Shown here piece by piece: positions 1 through 11,800 of a stretch of DNA of 64,000 nucleotides. Positions within the stretch are counted from its first letter, which is position 1, and each line of letters begins with the position of its first letter. Location: the NCBI RefSeq assembly GCF_021130785.1, contig NC_060207.1, positions 102,775,001 through 102,839,000 of the forward strand, written 5' to 3'. The notes below the pieces were generated by a model. It searched no databases, was not told the DNA's origin, and saw nothing but the letters and a program-made list of their open reading frames with translations. The position numbers and the translations under genes are program-made. The stretch is from Homalodisca vitripennis. Lineage: Eukaryota > Arthropoda > Insecta > Hemiptera > Cicadellidae.

Positions 1-860
1 CTAACCTCAACAAATCCAGCACTGTCCATTTCATTTTGCCATGGTTTGCCTTTAACATCAGTCAAACCAGTCTCTGAGCTGAACCGAGATTTTTTTCCTT
101 CCAAAACCAGTGCGGAGGAGGCAGGTTTCTGCTGAGGGGTTGACTTCTTTTTTGTAATAGATTTTTTGTTCACCGATCTCTTGGTAAATTTACTATCTGA
201 CATCAAATGTACTGCAGTTGTCTTGGGAATTTGACAGTCACCTTCACTTCCATTGTTACCATCAGAAGGAAGATTGGAAACTGCAGAAGTCAAAACTAGG
301 CTGTTGTCAGGCCTAAGTCTACCATTTGATAGGTTAGACCCAATTGAGTCATTAAGACTCATAGACTGGGAATGTATATTTTGTTTTACAGCATTTGGTT
401 TTAATTTGTCAGCGCATGAGACCTGGTTTCTTTCAAAGGTTACAAGTGCTTCCTCTAATATACCTGCCTCATTGAGCTTTTCAATTAGGATCGCATTCTC
501 ATTTTAAAGTTGCGTTAATTGATTTCTCATATCACACTGATTTTTAGAAATTTCATAAATTTGATCTGTTAAGATTTTAATATGGAGACTACACTGACTA
601 CAATCGTCATTGTCACTATTTCCTATATGGCAAGCCTTACTCTCAGTTACTGCTATAACCTCTTCAGGGTCCTTGTCACACTTACTGCAAGTAAAGTTTG
701 ATTTTTCACCAGTATTAAAGCGATATTCACTTTTAGATTTACCGGCACACTCAAAATGAAACCAAAAACCACAATTTCCTTGGCACTGAATGCCACCAGT
801 TTTATTTGTAACGTATTTAGAACACTCATTACATTTACTACTGTTCCTACTAGGCGCCAT
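1..860 (-). pseudogene. Non-LTR retrotransposon ORF1 with PHD-like finger (one in-frame stop; runs off window start)
   Basis: The minus-strand frame starts at the ATG at 860. It opens with a Cys/His-rich module: CNEC, then CQGNCGFWFHFEC, then CSKC. This is a PHD/treble-clef pattern of the kind found in ORF1 proteins of CR1/Jockey-type non-LTR elements. A region rich in Gln, Ile and Leu (SLHIKILTDQIYEISKNQ) follows and could be a short coiled coil. A single TAA at 506-504 interrupts the frame. Beyond it the same frame stays open to base 1, with a Lys/Ser-rich basic stretch (KKSITKKKST is typical). ORF1 proteins bind element RNA and package it with ORF2; that role is family knowledge. ORF2 would lie off the left edge. 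A host PHD protein is possible but less likely given the single long exon and the repeat-rich surroundings. Confidence 0.6.
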
Positions 861-1317
861 GTTAGATTTTTTCTAATAAAGCTACCTCTATGCAAATAAT
901 ACTTTATAAGAGGCTTATATATGATCTAGTAGTGGGAAAGAAGAAACAGTGATAGCAATGTTTATAAACATTGAATTGTTATTATATCCTTCAGAGCAGC
1001 TTGCTTTTATCTGCTGGTACAAAGGTCAGAAACTTGCACCCTGATCTAGTCCCTTCTTATCTGATCTCAACTGGACCTAATCACTTCATTCCTGAATTCT
1101 CAAAAAGTTTTATATCTTTAGTTTTAGTTTACTTCTTTGATAACAGTTTTTCACACCAACGATTTACTCATTCATATAGATAACATTTATCTCTTCACTT
1201 ACCTATCAAAAAATTTCTTAAACAACTATATATTACCACTAATATTTGTAACATACAGGGAAGCACAAAAAGCACATGCTCTCTACAAACATGATTTGTA
1301 AGTGTAAGTGGTTCTAA
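861..1317. other. Anonymous AT-rich stretch, probably 5' leader of the ORF1 element
   Basis: I recognise no gene here. The first part adjoins the ORF1 start codon and may be its leader. The short open frame at 971-1183 has no recognisable motif. Confidence 0.3.
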
Positions 1318-1988
1318 CTGTAAGTTTTGTTTGGAAGTGGTGCGTTCAGTTTAAAAATGGCAGAACAAACGGAGAGAAGAGTGGATGTCCGAGCATTGTG
1401 ACTGACGAACTGGTCGCCAAAGTTGACCAAATGATTCATGAATACCACCGTTTCCATAAACACTGAGGTTCTTATTGATTTTCTAGAGCGTGGTGCAACA
1501 ATAAACTCTGAGAGGTACTGCCAAACATTGCAAAATCTTAGGAGAGCTGTCCAAAACAAGTGCCAAGGAAAACTTTCATCAAAAATGTTGCTTTTGCATG
1601 ACAATGTTCGACCTCAGATGGCAAACCATACGCAAGAACTCTTGAACTCGTCCAACTGGGAACTTTTTCCTCGTCCCTCTTACAGACCTTCCCTTGCTCC
1701 AAGTGATTTTCACTTATTCCTAAAATGAAGACCTGGCTAACAACACAATGTTTTGACAATGATGAGGAGGTACACATCACTGAGTGGCTGAGATCACAGG
1801 CAACAGAATTCTATGACAAATGAATTTCAAAGCTTATTCACCACTATTATAAGTGCCTGAATTTGTATGCTGATTATTATGTAGAAAAGTAGTTTGTAGT
1901 GCCTCTTTCACATGTATATAATAAAAAATTTTTTGTACTTGGTTTCTTTATAATTCCAAAACGTTCCTTACTTTCTGAATAGCCCTTG
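1318..1988 (+). pseudogene. Internally deleted mariner (DD34D) transposon remnant
   Basis: The left part (about 1345-1440) reads, with a frame change, as the mariner helix-turn-helix region: FKNGRTNGE, then CPSIVTDELVAKVDQ. At about 1440 it jumps directly to the catalytic-domain text IDFLERGATINSERYCQTL. It then continues to the second catalytic motif LLHDN and to APSDFHLF, with 34 residues between the two aspartates, which is mariner spacing. The SPDL motif has decayed to RPSL, stop codons follow 1728, and the segment carrying the first aspartate is missing. The right end (about 1958-1988) looks like a mariner terminal repeat; its reverse complement begins CAAGGGCTATTCAGAAAG. I could not define the left end. 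The copy cannot make an active transposase. Confidence 0.8.
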
Positions 1989-2640
1989 TACATTTTGAGA
2001 AAATAATTGCATGTTATTGCCATTGTTCTTGCCAATTTCACTAGCCTACTCAATACGTAAAGGAATTAAAAACAGCTGGCAATGATTAATTATGAATATC
2101 CATAGGTCAAATTTTGTTTTCAATAGGATTGATATTTATAACCGTTAATCTTGATTCAATTGTGTTGGTGGCTGCTTGTTATACTGCAGCCCTCTATTAA
2201 CGTACTGATCATTTTGAAAAAAATAAATTTTAGTTTACGCTTCTGTACAAACTAAAACTGTTTTTTTGGTGGTCGAAAAGTCAAAGTTGTTCCGTTCACA
2301 GTTTTTTGTTTGTTTTTTTTTTACTGTTAGCTCACTAAAAATTTAGAAAATCTAAATTTTTATCCAAGAGTACCAAAGAAATACTATTTTTTTAGATATG
2401 TTTCAGTTATCACTTTTTAGCACATTCTCAATTATATTTAATAAAGCAAATTTAGGACATTTAAAATTCATAAAACATAAAAATTCAAATAGAAAGGTAT
2501 AACTTTCATTACACCTATCAATAGCTCTCTTCAAGACTAATATTTTTGTGTATTTAAAGTATGGCTTTACCTTGGATGGTTGAGAAATGGCACCAAAAAT
2601 ACTATCCATAGCGTATAAAGCTAAATTTTAAATACAACTC
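1989..2640. other. Unassigned AT-rich DNA
   Basis: Intronic or intergenic sequence upstream of the first visible Rae1 exon. No protein similarity, terminal repeats or RNA gene were recognised. The minus-strand open frame at 2403-2609 has no motif. Confidence 0.3.
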
Positions 2641-2689
2641 AACCCACATACTCGACCTACTTTTACATTTTAAAATCTGTAAAACTGAC

Positions 2690-2858
2690 CCCTATTCCCC
2701 AAAAGTACCAATTTGGGTTATTATTGGGTGTTAAACATTATTTTCCCAAATTTCTTGGTGTTAAAATGTAGGGGTTTTTGTTAAAACAAAGGAGGTACGT
2801 TTCTTGTTTCAGTCGCTATACATCGCGAACATGCGGTCTGCCTCACCTTGTATATTAC
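2690..2858. repeat. Dispersed repeat, copy A (partner at about 29870-30034)
   Basis: Shares a diverged block with 29905-30034: ATTATTTTCCC, then AGGGTTT(T/C)TGTTAAAAC, then GGAGGTA(C/G)GTTTCTTG, then TTCAG(T/C)C(G/A)CTATAC, ending in CTCA(C/T)C(T/C)TGTATA. The ending resembles the outer end of mariner-type terminal repeats, so these may be old non-autonomous DNA transposon copies. I could not place the other end. Confidence 0.5.
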
Positions 2859-3006
2859 ATAACAAAATATTTTACAACTTAAAGAAACAAAATAAAAAGA
2901 ATAGTTATTGGTTTGTTTTTTTTTAATTCTAAATTAAATTATGTACAAATAAATTAACCAATTCAAGCTCTGTCTTCAAGATTATAACAGAATTATTGTT
3001 TTACAG

Positions 3007-3078
3007 TTTTGGGATACTCGCAGTCCAAACCCAATGTTGACAATCCAGTTACCTGAACGTTGTTACTGTGCAGATGTG
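3007..3078 (+). CDS. Rae1: Rae1 exon a (first visible)
   Basis: Acceptor TTACAG ends at 3006 and donor GTGAGT starts at 3079. The exon begins in phase 0 with FWDTR and ends CADV. In other animals the preceding residues belong to the blade ending in a GSWDKTLK-type motif, which I could not find in 1-3006. Confidence 0.93.
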
Positions 3079-5821
3079 GTGAGTAATATAAATGTCAAGT
3101 GATAAGATTATTATTGATAAGATAGTTGAATTAAAAAGTGTTTTATTCTTATTGATTGTTTAATTGTCACTTTACTTTGCAGCTGGCGTCATTCAGTTTT
3201 TTGTTTAACACTGTGTTAACCCTTTGAGTGCCACGGGTATTTTCCGAAGGCATATGCATAAAGTGCCACACTGTTTTTCGCATATTTGTAAGCTTTTGGG
3301 AAAAAAGCTGTTGTAAAATAACTACCAAACAGATTTCCATTCAGTATTTATAAGAAGAGTTTTTTACTTTTGAATAAAAAGTTTCGACCTAATTTGAGTG
3401 TATACAGTATTTTAAAGATTTTTTTTCTTTATACCATGATAAAGGCCATATAATTATAAATAAAACCCATGTGTAATATCTTATTCTAGAATTTTAAAAA
3501 CATGGCATTATATGTATTAACAAAATGCTGCCCGGTACCGACATTTTGTAAACTGTACTTCATTTGTCAGAGTTTAGAAATTACTTAGTAATGATGTAGT
3601 TTTCCCAATAAATCTAATAAAACATCAATATAACACAAATAAATATGATTAGTAAATGTAGTAACAAATACTTGCTAATATATTTACATAAAAGTTTACA
3701 TTTACTAAATAATAACTCTAATAATATTTACACTGAAAATTCACGTTTTTCGCTGGGACAAAACTCAAATCACTACATTACTTTTGTAAAGAAATACAGT
3801 AAAATACTGTATAAGTTACTATTTTATTTTGTATTTATTCAAATGCTTGGTTATTGGCACATAAACAACAAAAAAAGGCCGTTACGCAACACGGTACTCG
3901 TCCGCTATGCGTGACTGGAAGACAGAATCATCGCGCAGGTATTTCGGTATTGTCACAGCCCACTATTTTTGGACGAGTTTTCCTTATCAGAGATCAAAAT
4001 AAACTTCATTATACATCCTTCTTCCATAATGAATAGAAAAATACTCGATGAGTCGTATTTTCTATATCCAAATTGTCTCCGAGTCATACTTCCTATCTCC
4101 AAATAGACACACGAATGACCTGACATTTTCAAATAATGAAACGTAATTCTTATAGTTTTTGATTTCATTGATTGTCATAATAACTTGTAAATTCCAAAAT
4201 AGGTTAAATAAAGTCAGTTGTTTTTAATACTGTAATTTATTTTGTCCCCGATAAGGAAAACTAGTCCAAAAATAGTGGCTTCTTGATAAGTACCCAAACA
4301 ACATAAGTTTCACAGATACAATAGTAGAGAAACAACATAAAACTCGTATTTATTGATAGTTTGGAACCTATTGAATACAGCTGTCTGGTTATTTGACCAA
4401 AATAATCTTGTACTATATAAAACGAAACGTCTAAATTGGCGACGCTGGCACTTTATGCACTTTTCGTACCGTCAAAATTAGCGACGCTGTGGCACTCATA
4501 GGGTTAAATAGTTTTTAACATAATTAAATTATTAATATGAGATCTGGTACTCCATTACAAATTCAAAATAGGCACCTTTTTCTGCACTTTGAAAACCTTT
4601 TTTTACTAAATTAAAAAAAAATATGCCTTGCCTCAATAATGTATTATTGTATATAATTTCACTGTCAGATATTTTAGATTATCTTATTTTAGAAACTGAA
4701 ATTACTCTATACCATTAAAATAACACATTTATTAGAAACATGCAACCCATTTTCAATATAAAAACATACATTTATATTAAGTAAGAACAAAATATTTTTA
4801 CTGAATAACTTAATATAAATTTTTAACATCAAAACCACTTTAATTCAACAACCAAATGTTGTAGATGGAGCTTATATTGGTTACTGTTGACTTAATTACA
4901 TTAAAACATAAAACCAATATTTAATACTTTTATTTTTTATGAGGCCTTTCGATAGCAAGGCTATCTTCTTCAGATACATCACAAAAGTGTCTGATGTGTC
5001 TGAAGAAGATAGCCTTGCTATCGAAAGGCCTCACAAAAAATAAAAGTATTAAATATTGGTTTTATGTTTTAATGTAATTAAGTCAACAACCAAATGTTCA
5101 GCCTTTTTTGTAAATTGATAGATATATTAACCCTTTAAACCTTTGCGATCGGTTGTCGACTATAGGTCGACCACGGCAGTTTCGCTGAACGCTCGCATGT
5201 CAACAATAGGTCGACCGGATAATGTCACTGCTTGTTTGGCCATTTCTAACCTATTGCTGTTCGGTATTTGAGTTATTCGGTACTTTGGACTTCTATTTTG
5301 GTTACGTGAATGCTACGTCGATCTTTATTCACGATATAGGAGGCATTGGAAGTGAAAATAGAAGACAACAGACGTCTGCACTTGCGTCGTGTTTACAAAT
5401 ATGGCTGGTCCAAGTACAAGTTTTATTGACGATGACGAAATATTAGATGAATTAGATGATTGTAATAGTATTTTCAGTGAAATTAGTATCCAAAATGAAC
5501 AAAAGATTATTGAATAAGACCGTGATAGTGATTGTGAGTTGAATCATAGTGAAAATTCTTCTGAAAACATTGTGGTAAATGACGGTAACCTAGATGCCAG
5601 TAACCTAGACAATGAAAGTGATGTGTTTTTATTGGAAACTTTAGTTAATGATGGGGAAGAATTTGATCAATTCGTGGATAATGTGATAGAAGTAGGACAA
5701 GGAGATGCAAATAATAGAGGTAGGCCTAGGCTACAAACTAGTAGACTAAGAGGAAGAGCTAGACATGTTACCCAAAGTAGGCCTAGGGCTGGACCAAGGC
5801 AAAATTATAATATATATAATG

Positions 5822-5869
<48 letters not shown>

Positions 5870-8800
5870 ATATAATATAATGAATAACATGTATCTGATG
5901 AGATCCTAGTGCCTTTTCACCTGTATTCATGTAATTTTGGTTTATTACATATGTATAAAAAAATAAAAATTATGTTTTTATATTTTTTATACTTCTTTTT
6001 TATATTTTTTAAATGTTACTTAAAGTTTTAAAAAATACTATAAAATAATGTAAATATTCTTTTTAGGTTATTTACATTGATATATAAAGAGAAAAAAATA
6101 AAAAAGTTGCAGAAAAAGGGATTTAAAAATTGCATTTGTGTATTGTCAAAGAACTGTAAACTAACAGAAATTAAATATGACCTGAGGACAGTCGAAGAAA
6201 TTTTTATCGAGACCTCAAAGGGTTAAAGACCAACCATCTGATTTATCGCCGGCAGCGTACTATGCGAAAAGGACCAGTCGTCTGATTTATTGCCGGCTGC
6301 GTACTATGCGAAAAGGACCAGCCGTCTGATTTATCGCCGGCGGACTTTTCATATTTTTTAAGAGATATTTTAATCTTCTATATGGAATAAATATACTATT
6401 TTTCTATTCCCTGTATGTTTCTTACTATGATATCAAATTTTAAACGTCTTTGGAATCATCAGCTTGGTGAAAAAAAATATATTTTACGGCCATGTTGCAT
6501 CTTAATGTTGTCAGGGTGCTTTGGGATTATACCGACCACACCCAGACATGAATCGTTATTTAACATTTTGCTTCTACTGATTACTAGATTAGCATAGAAC
6601 AATATTTCGTCAATATAAAACAGGAATTGTCTTATTGCAAACCTCTCCCCATCCTCAGACAGAGGTCAAAGTCGAGCGGTCCAGTAGATAACGTGATTGC
6701 AGAGTCTCGCCGCCCGTTCAGCTGGTGCGTCGCTTTGTTGTACTTCCGTGTTTTACCCCTACATTTCTACAAACACAAAAATTCAACAAAAACAAACATT
6801 ACCAAACAAAAACTAAACTCTTTATTGAAAAAACACACAAAACTTGTTTTTATGTACCGTGCAAAAAACTTAAATAATCATGTGATGCCGCGCGGCCTGC
6901 CGTAATCGGGATTCTCGAGAAAGATAAGATAACGGCGACAACAATACCGATCACAATACCTGGAAATGCTTGTTGATTGATGGAATGTTAGTTATGTTAC
7001 TCAACTACATCGTTTTATAACGTTCTAAGTTAATTGAAAAAAGTTTAAGCGTTGGGGGCATATAACGGAATCTGACCCCATTAACAATTGATAATCGTAA
7101 GTTTGTAATTTTGTAATTAAAGAGTTGTTTTTTCATTCTATCATGTTTGTTTCTATAAATGTATATTTTTGTTTTCTTCATAATGGTGTGGTCAGTATAA
7201 TCCCAAAGTACCGAATAATATCCTCAGTAGCCTGTAAGGTTTTGTATGTTAGGCTAATGCTGAAAAGTGTGTTTTAACCAGTGTTACAGAAAAATTTAAT
7301 TCGTTTTCAAACTTTTTATTTTTTATTCCAGGGCTTTCAAATTTTGTACAGTTATAGAGAATTATATGTAGAACTAATAAATACCATTTCCCACAGATAA
7401 TTTATTCTTATTTTTGGTAGTTATTGAAGATCAAACTCAATTTGTTTTCTTTTTTTTATTTGATAAACAGATAAATCAAATTGTTTTTTGCTATATAATG
7501 ACTTAAATTTATTTTTTCACAATGAACAATTTAATTATAAACATTTTAAGCCTAAAAACAAATCTGTACAGTAATTAGTTCTGAAGATATGATTTTTCTC
7601 TCAAACGCTTGAAAAATTGCACATTTTTAATATGCACAGTTCTTGGAGCATGGCCAGAAAAACGCAAACATTTTCTTTGCACATGTCAAATTTTGGTCTG
7701 GTCCTAAAAGGGTTAATGTTAATTTCATTTGGAATTAAATTTAAAAACCTAAATTAAAAACACGAAACATTAACAAAATAAAGAACAGTTTGGTTTAGGT
7801 AATCCCAAACACTGTTGATTATTAAGTCTAGTAAAACTATTGTTGTCAGTAACAGGTCCAGTGTTACCACTTAATGTGAAAAACGTTAGTGAAACTTTAA
7901 AAAGGTATAAGTATCCTAGGGGCAAAATATGATAACTGACAAAATGGATGTTCTCTAATATTAGCATTAATTATAAATCTCATAATTTATTTCTGAATTA
8001 CTACTAAAATAGTCAAATTTAAAACATATGAACTACCCTACAAAATAATCCATACTCCAGCTTATAATTGACCCTAAGAAAAATTTGTCTGTATCATTAC
8101 TGAGGTAGGTCAAACTTCAAATAAAGAAATGCCCTAAGTGATGACTTTAGAAATTTTTTCAAATAACTTACATAAGGTACACAATAAGTTTGCCTGAAGT
8201 ATATTTTTTGTAATTCTGTAAAAAAGTACATAATCCTTCAAAGAATAGGATTGTGTAGCTAGTAAATTTTGCCAAACATAGTTTTGTTTTAGAAGGCATA
8301 TTAAAGTTTTTTTTATAATCAAAATAATAAGTTAATAATAAGACTTTGGCAAGGCTTTTGACTGTCTCAATCATAACAGACTACTTTCCAAATTAAGAGC
8401 TCTAGGTGTGACAGGGACAACGGAAAAATGACAGCTACTCACAGCTACTTACATGACAGGAGGCAGCTTGTCGAGATACAGTACACAAATAACAACATCA
8501 AACAGAAGATGAAATCAGAACTCATCAGTGTACATAGAGGAGTTCCGCAAGGCTCTGTCCTGGGCCCCATACTGTACCTTCTATTGACAAATGACCTCCC
8601 AAGCTGGCTACAAGACTCTTGCCATACAGTAATGTACGCCGACGATACAGCCATCACACTGGCACATAGATCACTTGAAACACTCACCAGAAACACCAAC
8701 ACCGCCCTCAACATTACCAAACAGTACTGCACAACAAACGAACTGGTTCTTAATGAAAAGAAAACAGTCCAGCTAACCTTTACTACCAGAAACAAAAACA

Positions 8801-11800
8801 ACACTAACATAACACTACCAGATATAGAGTTAAAAAACAGCACAAAGTACCTTGGAATAACAATAGATTCTTCCCTGTCCTGGACAGCGCACATAGACGG
8901 CCTCTGCAAAAAGCTCTCATCATGCACTTATGCCATTAGGAGACTAAAACAAATAAGTGGCTTGGAAGCAGCAAAAACAGCATACTTTGCCTTATTTGAA
9001 TCACATATGAGGTATGGTATTGCAACCTGGGGAGGCACAAGTAACACCAATCTAGAGAGGATTCTGGTACAACAAAAAAGAGCAATCAGATGCCTTGCAA
9101 ATATCGCCCCACGAGAAAGCTGTCGAGACGCTTTTAAAGAGCTAAAGATCCTCACAGTAGTATCACTTCACATTCAAGAAGTGATTCTATATGCTGTTAA
9201 TACAGCACAGCTCAGGCATAGAGACATGTACCAGCACAATACTCGTCATGCTGCAGACTTCACACTACCAACTCACCATCTCAGCCTGTTTGGAAGGAAG
9301 CCCTCATACAAGGGAGCAGCATATTTCAACCGCCTACCAGACCATCTCAAAGAAGAACCAGTCAAGACACTCAAGAGAAAGCTAAATCTATGGCTACAAG
9401 ACAACCCCTACTATACAGAAAAGGAATTTTGTGACAATTAAACATGTTTATTTTTATGAATCTAATGACTACTGAATTGATGTACTGTTCTCAAAGAATA
9501 TGTCATTAAAGTATATTGTCTATTGTCTATTGTCTAATACACTGTATAAACACTACACTACACTTTATATATAAACTCACATTATTTATGCAAAATAAAC
9601 TTTTAATAGTTACAAAACTAGGGAATTTAAAGATTACAACCACAACCAAACTGGATGAGAAGACGGTGTGGCTTGGTTTTTACTAATTTTACTTTCCTTT
9701 TTTTGACAGAGATTTAAACTCTTCATTGGTGCTATCTTGCAACTCAATATAACTTTGCAGTGCATCAATGCAATCAGAGTCTTAATAAGTAACCTGTATT
9801 TTTTTAAACATTTATTTCTCAACAAATAAATATAAGAGTAGATTTATGGGTTGAATGTCAATGTTTATAAAACAAAACGCATTCATGGTAGAAGCAATTA
9901 GTTTAGTGCAATAGAAAGATAAAGAAAAGAAATGATCTCTTCTGTGTTGCAACTCAGTTCAACAAGGTGTGTGATGAACATATGTATTTTTTTTCTCCAG
10001 TAAATATGTTAAATCATATTTTTTTAATATTCATATTTCTCAGTTTTGATTAAATTTGGTATCATTAAACATTTCACTTAATTTACTTCATATTGATATC
10101 TGTAGTATTTACAAGCACTTTGATGAACTAAAAGTGGTGTTTGGATCGGTGTTGTTTGGAAGTGATGGTTAAGTATGAGGACTCAGGAAAATACCACCTG
10201 CCAGACTACGACATGTTACTCCAATTACACTTCAGCTCCCAGGTGGGTGGAGTCCTTATTTACTCTGCATCTGAGCTGGGCTGTGACTAACGACTTATCT
10301 CTTTACCCTTTGCTGAAATAATCAATATAATTTTCCCTCTTATTTTAAATAATGTATCTACTTATGCATCACTTTTACATCTACTTACAGATCATGTAAA
10401 TTTACTTTTTGGTTAAAGATTGAGCATGGTTAAAGAAACTTATAATTCTTTACTAATATTGTTACATAAAATACATGTTGTTTGTATACAGAGTGCCCCA
10501 CGAATAGGTTTAAACGTTTTATTTTATATTACTTGCCCATTTATTCACCGAACATTTTCAAAATTTACACAATTAATAAAGTAGGGTTTAAAAATATTCT
10601 GTGAAAAATAAAGCTGCCTAACAATTGTAGAAACAAAATGGTGACGTATTAAAAATTTTACCATTTTGCTTCCTATAAAAATTAATTTCTTGAAATACCT
10701 GATATGATTACTGCATTGCAGTTTTAAAGAACAGCTGTTACATAACATTCATTGTTGAAAACAGCTGTTTGATTGAAGAATAATGCTTGTACTATGAAAA
10801 ATAACCTAAACTCCTCCATTACAGTTTTACTGATATTGAAGTTCGAGAAAAGGCTTTTAATGTTGAACAAAAAGTGAAGTGTTGTGTGTGGGCTATTGCT
10901 TTTGGTAACATTACAGAAGCAATTAGACAATTTCAGGTTGTCGAGCTAAGAGTTAAACCGTGTAGCAATCCATCAATATCTAAGTGGAAAAATCTTTATT
11001 AGAAAGTGGAATTGTGGAAAAAAATACTCTAGAGGATCAAATGAGGAAAGATAAGTACTAGTATGAGAATCAACGCTCTCCAGGTAAACTGAAATCACTA
11101 AGGAAGGTTGAACTTGAAACTGGTGTTCTAAAGTCTTCAGTACACAGAATAATTAAGAAAAACAATATTAATTTTTACAAAAGTCATCTATTCCATAATT
11201 TTCTTGAAGATGATCCGGACAGTAGAGTGAAGTTTTGTTCTCGTATCAGTGAGTTTCATGAGCTAGATCCTAATTGGCGTGCTCAAATTGTTTTTTCAGA
11301 CGATTCCACTTTCTACCGCAATGGTGCTGTAAATAAGAATAATTGTAATTATTACTACATCGGTAATCCACACATTCTTGAACAGGCTCTGCTCAAGTCA
11401 AAAGAAATTACTGTTTGGGCAACTGTCAGTTGTAATGGGGTGCTATCTTACGACATTTTAGACAGTACAATGACTGGGAATAGGTATGAGCAGGTTTTAA
11501 ATGAACAAGTTTTGCCTCATTTTACTGTTCCAGAAATGGATCGAGCAATCTTCCAAGATGGTGCTCCTCCTCATTTCACAAATCCTATCAAGTGATTACT
11601 AAATGACAACCTTCATGGCCGTTGGATTGGTTGTGGAAGTGATTTTTTTAGATTGGTCATCCTGATCACCAGATTTAACTCTGTGTGATTTCTTTATATG
11701 GGGTTACTTAAAGGAACAAGTTTATACTCGTAGCTTCAATAATGATGAGGAATTAAAACAATCAATTGAAGAAGAACTTCTCTGGATACCGCAGAATTTC

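Larger units (their letters stand above)
5131..6222 (+). mobile_element. Deleted piggyBac-like element retaining transposase N-terminus
   Basis: TTAA at 5127-5130 and 6223-6226 bound it. The ends are CCCTTTAAACC and, inverted, CCCTTTGAGGTC, so the clear terminal repeat is short. GTCGACTATAGGTCGACC and related GTCGAC-type motifs near the left end could be subterminal binding sites. The element encodes a transposase N-terminus but no catalytic domain, which indicates an internal deletion derivative. Confidence 0.7.
6227..7712. mobile_element. Probable piggyBac-like element sharing a TTAA with its neighbour
   Basis: The right end is typical: GGTCCTAAAAGGG followed by TTAA at 7713-7716. The left end abuts TTAA 6223-6226, but the first CCCTTT is lost and it starts AGACCAACC. 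The inverse of the right end contains AGGACCAGACC, like the GGACCAG units near the left end. The terminal CCCTTT was probably lost when the left neighbour used the same TTAA. No transposase is visible. Confidence 0.45.

Noticed and set aside
5000..5026. A functional hammerhead ribozyme
   Set aside because: Core-like motifs and stem II are present, but there is an extra unpaired A and I cannot draw stems I and III or a cleavage site within one unit. Kept only as a finding to test.
10135..10300. A possible host exon in a less AT-rich patch
   Set aside because: No open frame of useful length with splice sites, and no protein similarity that I recognise.
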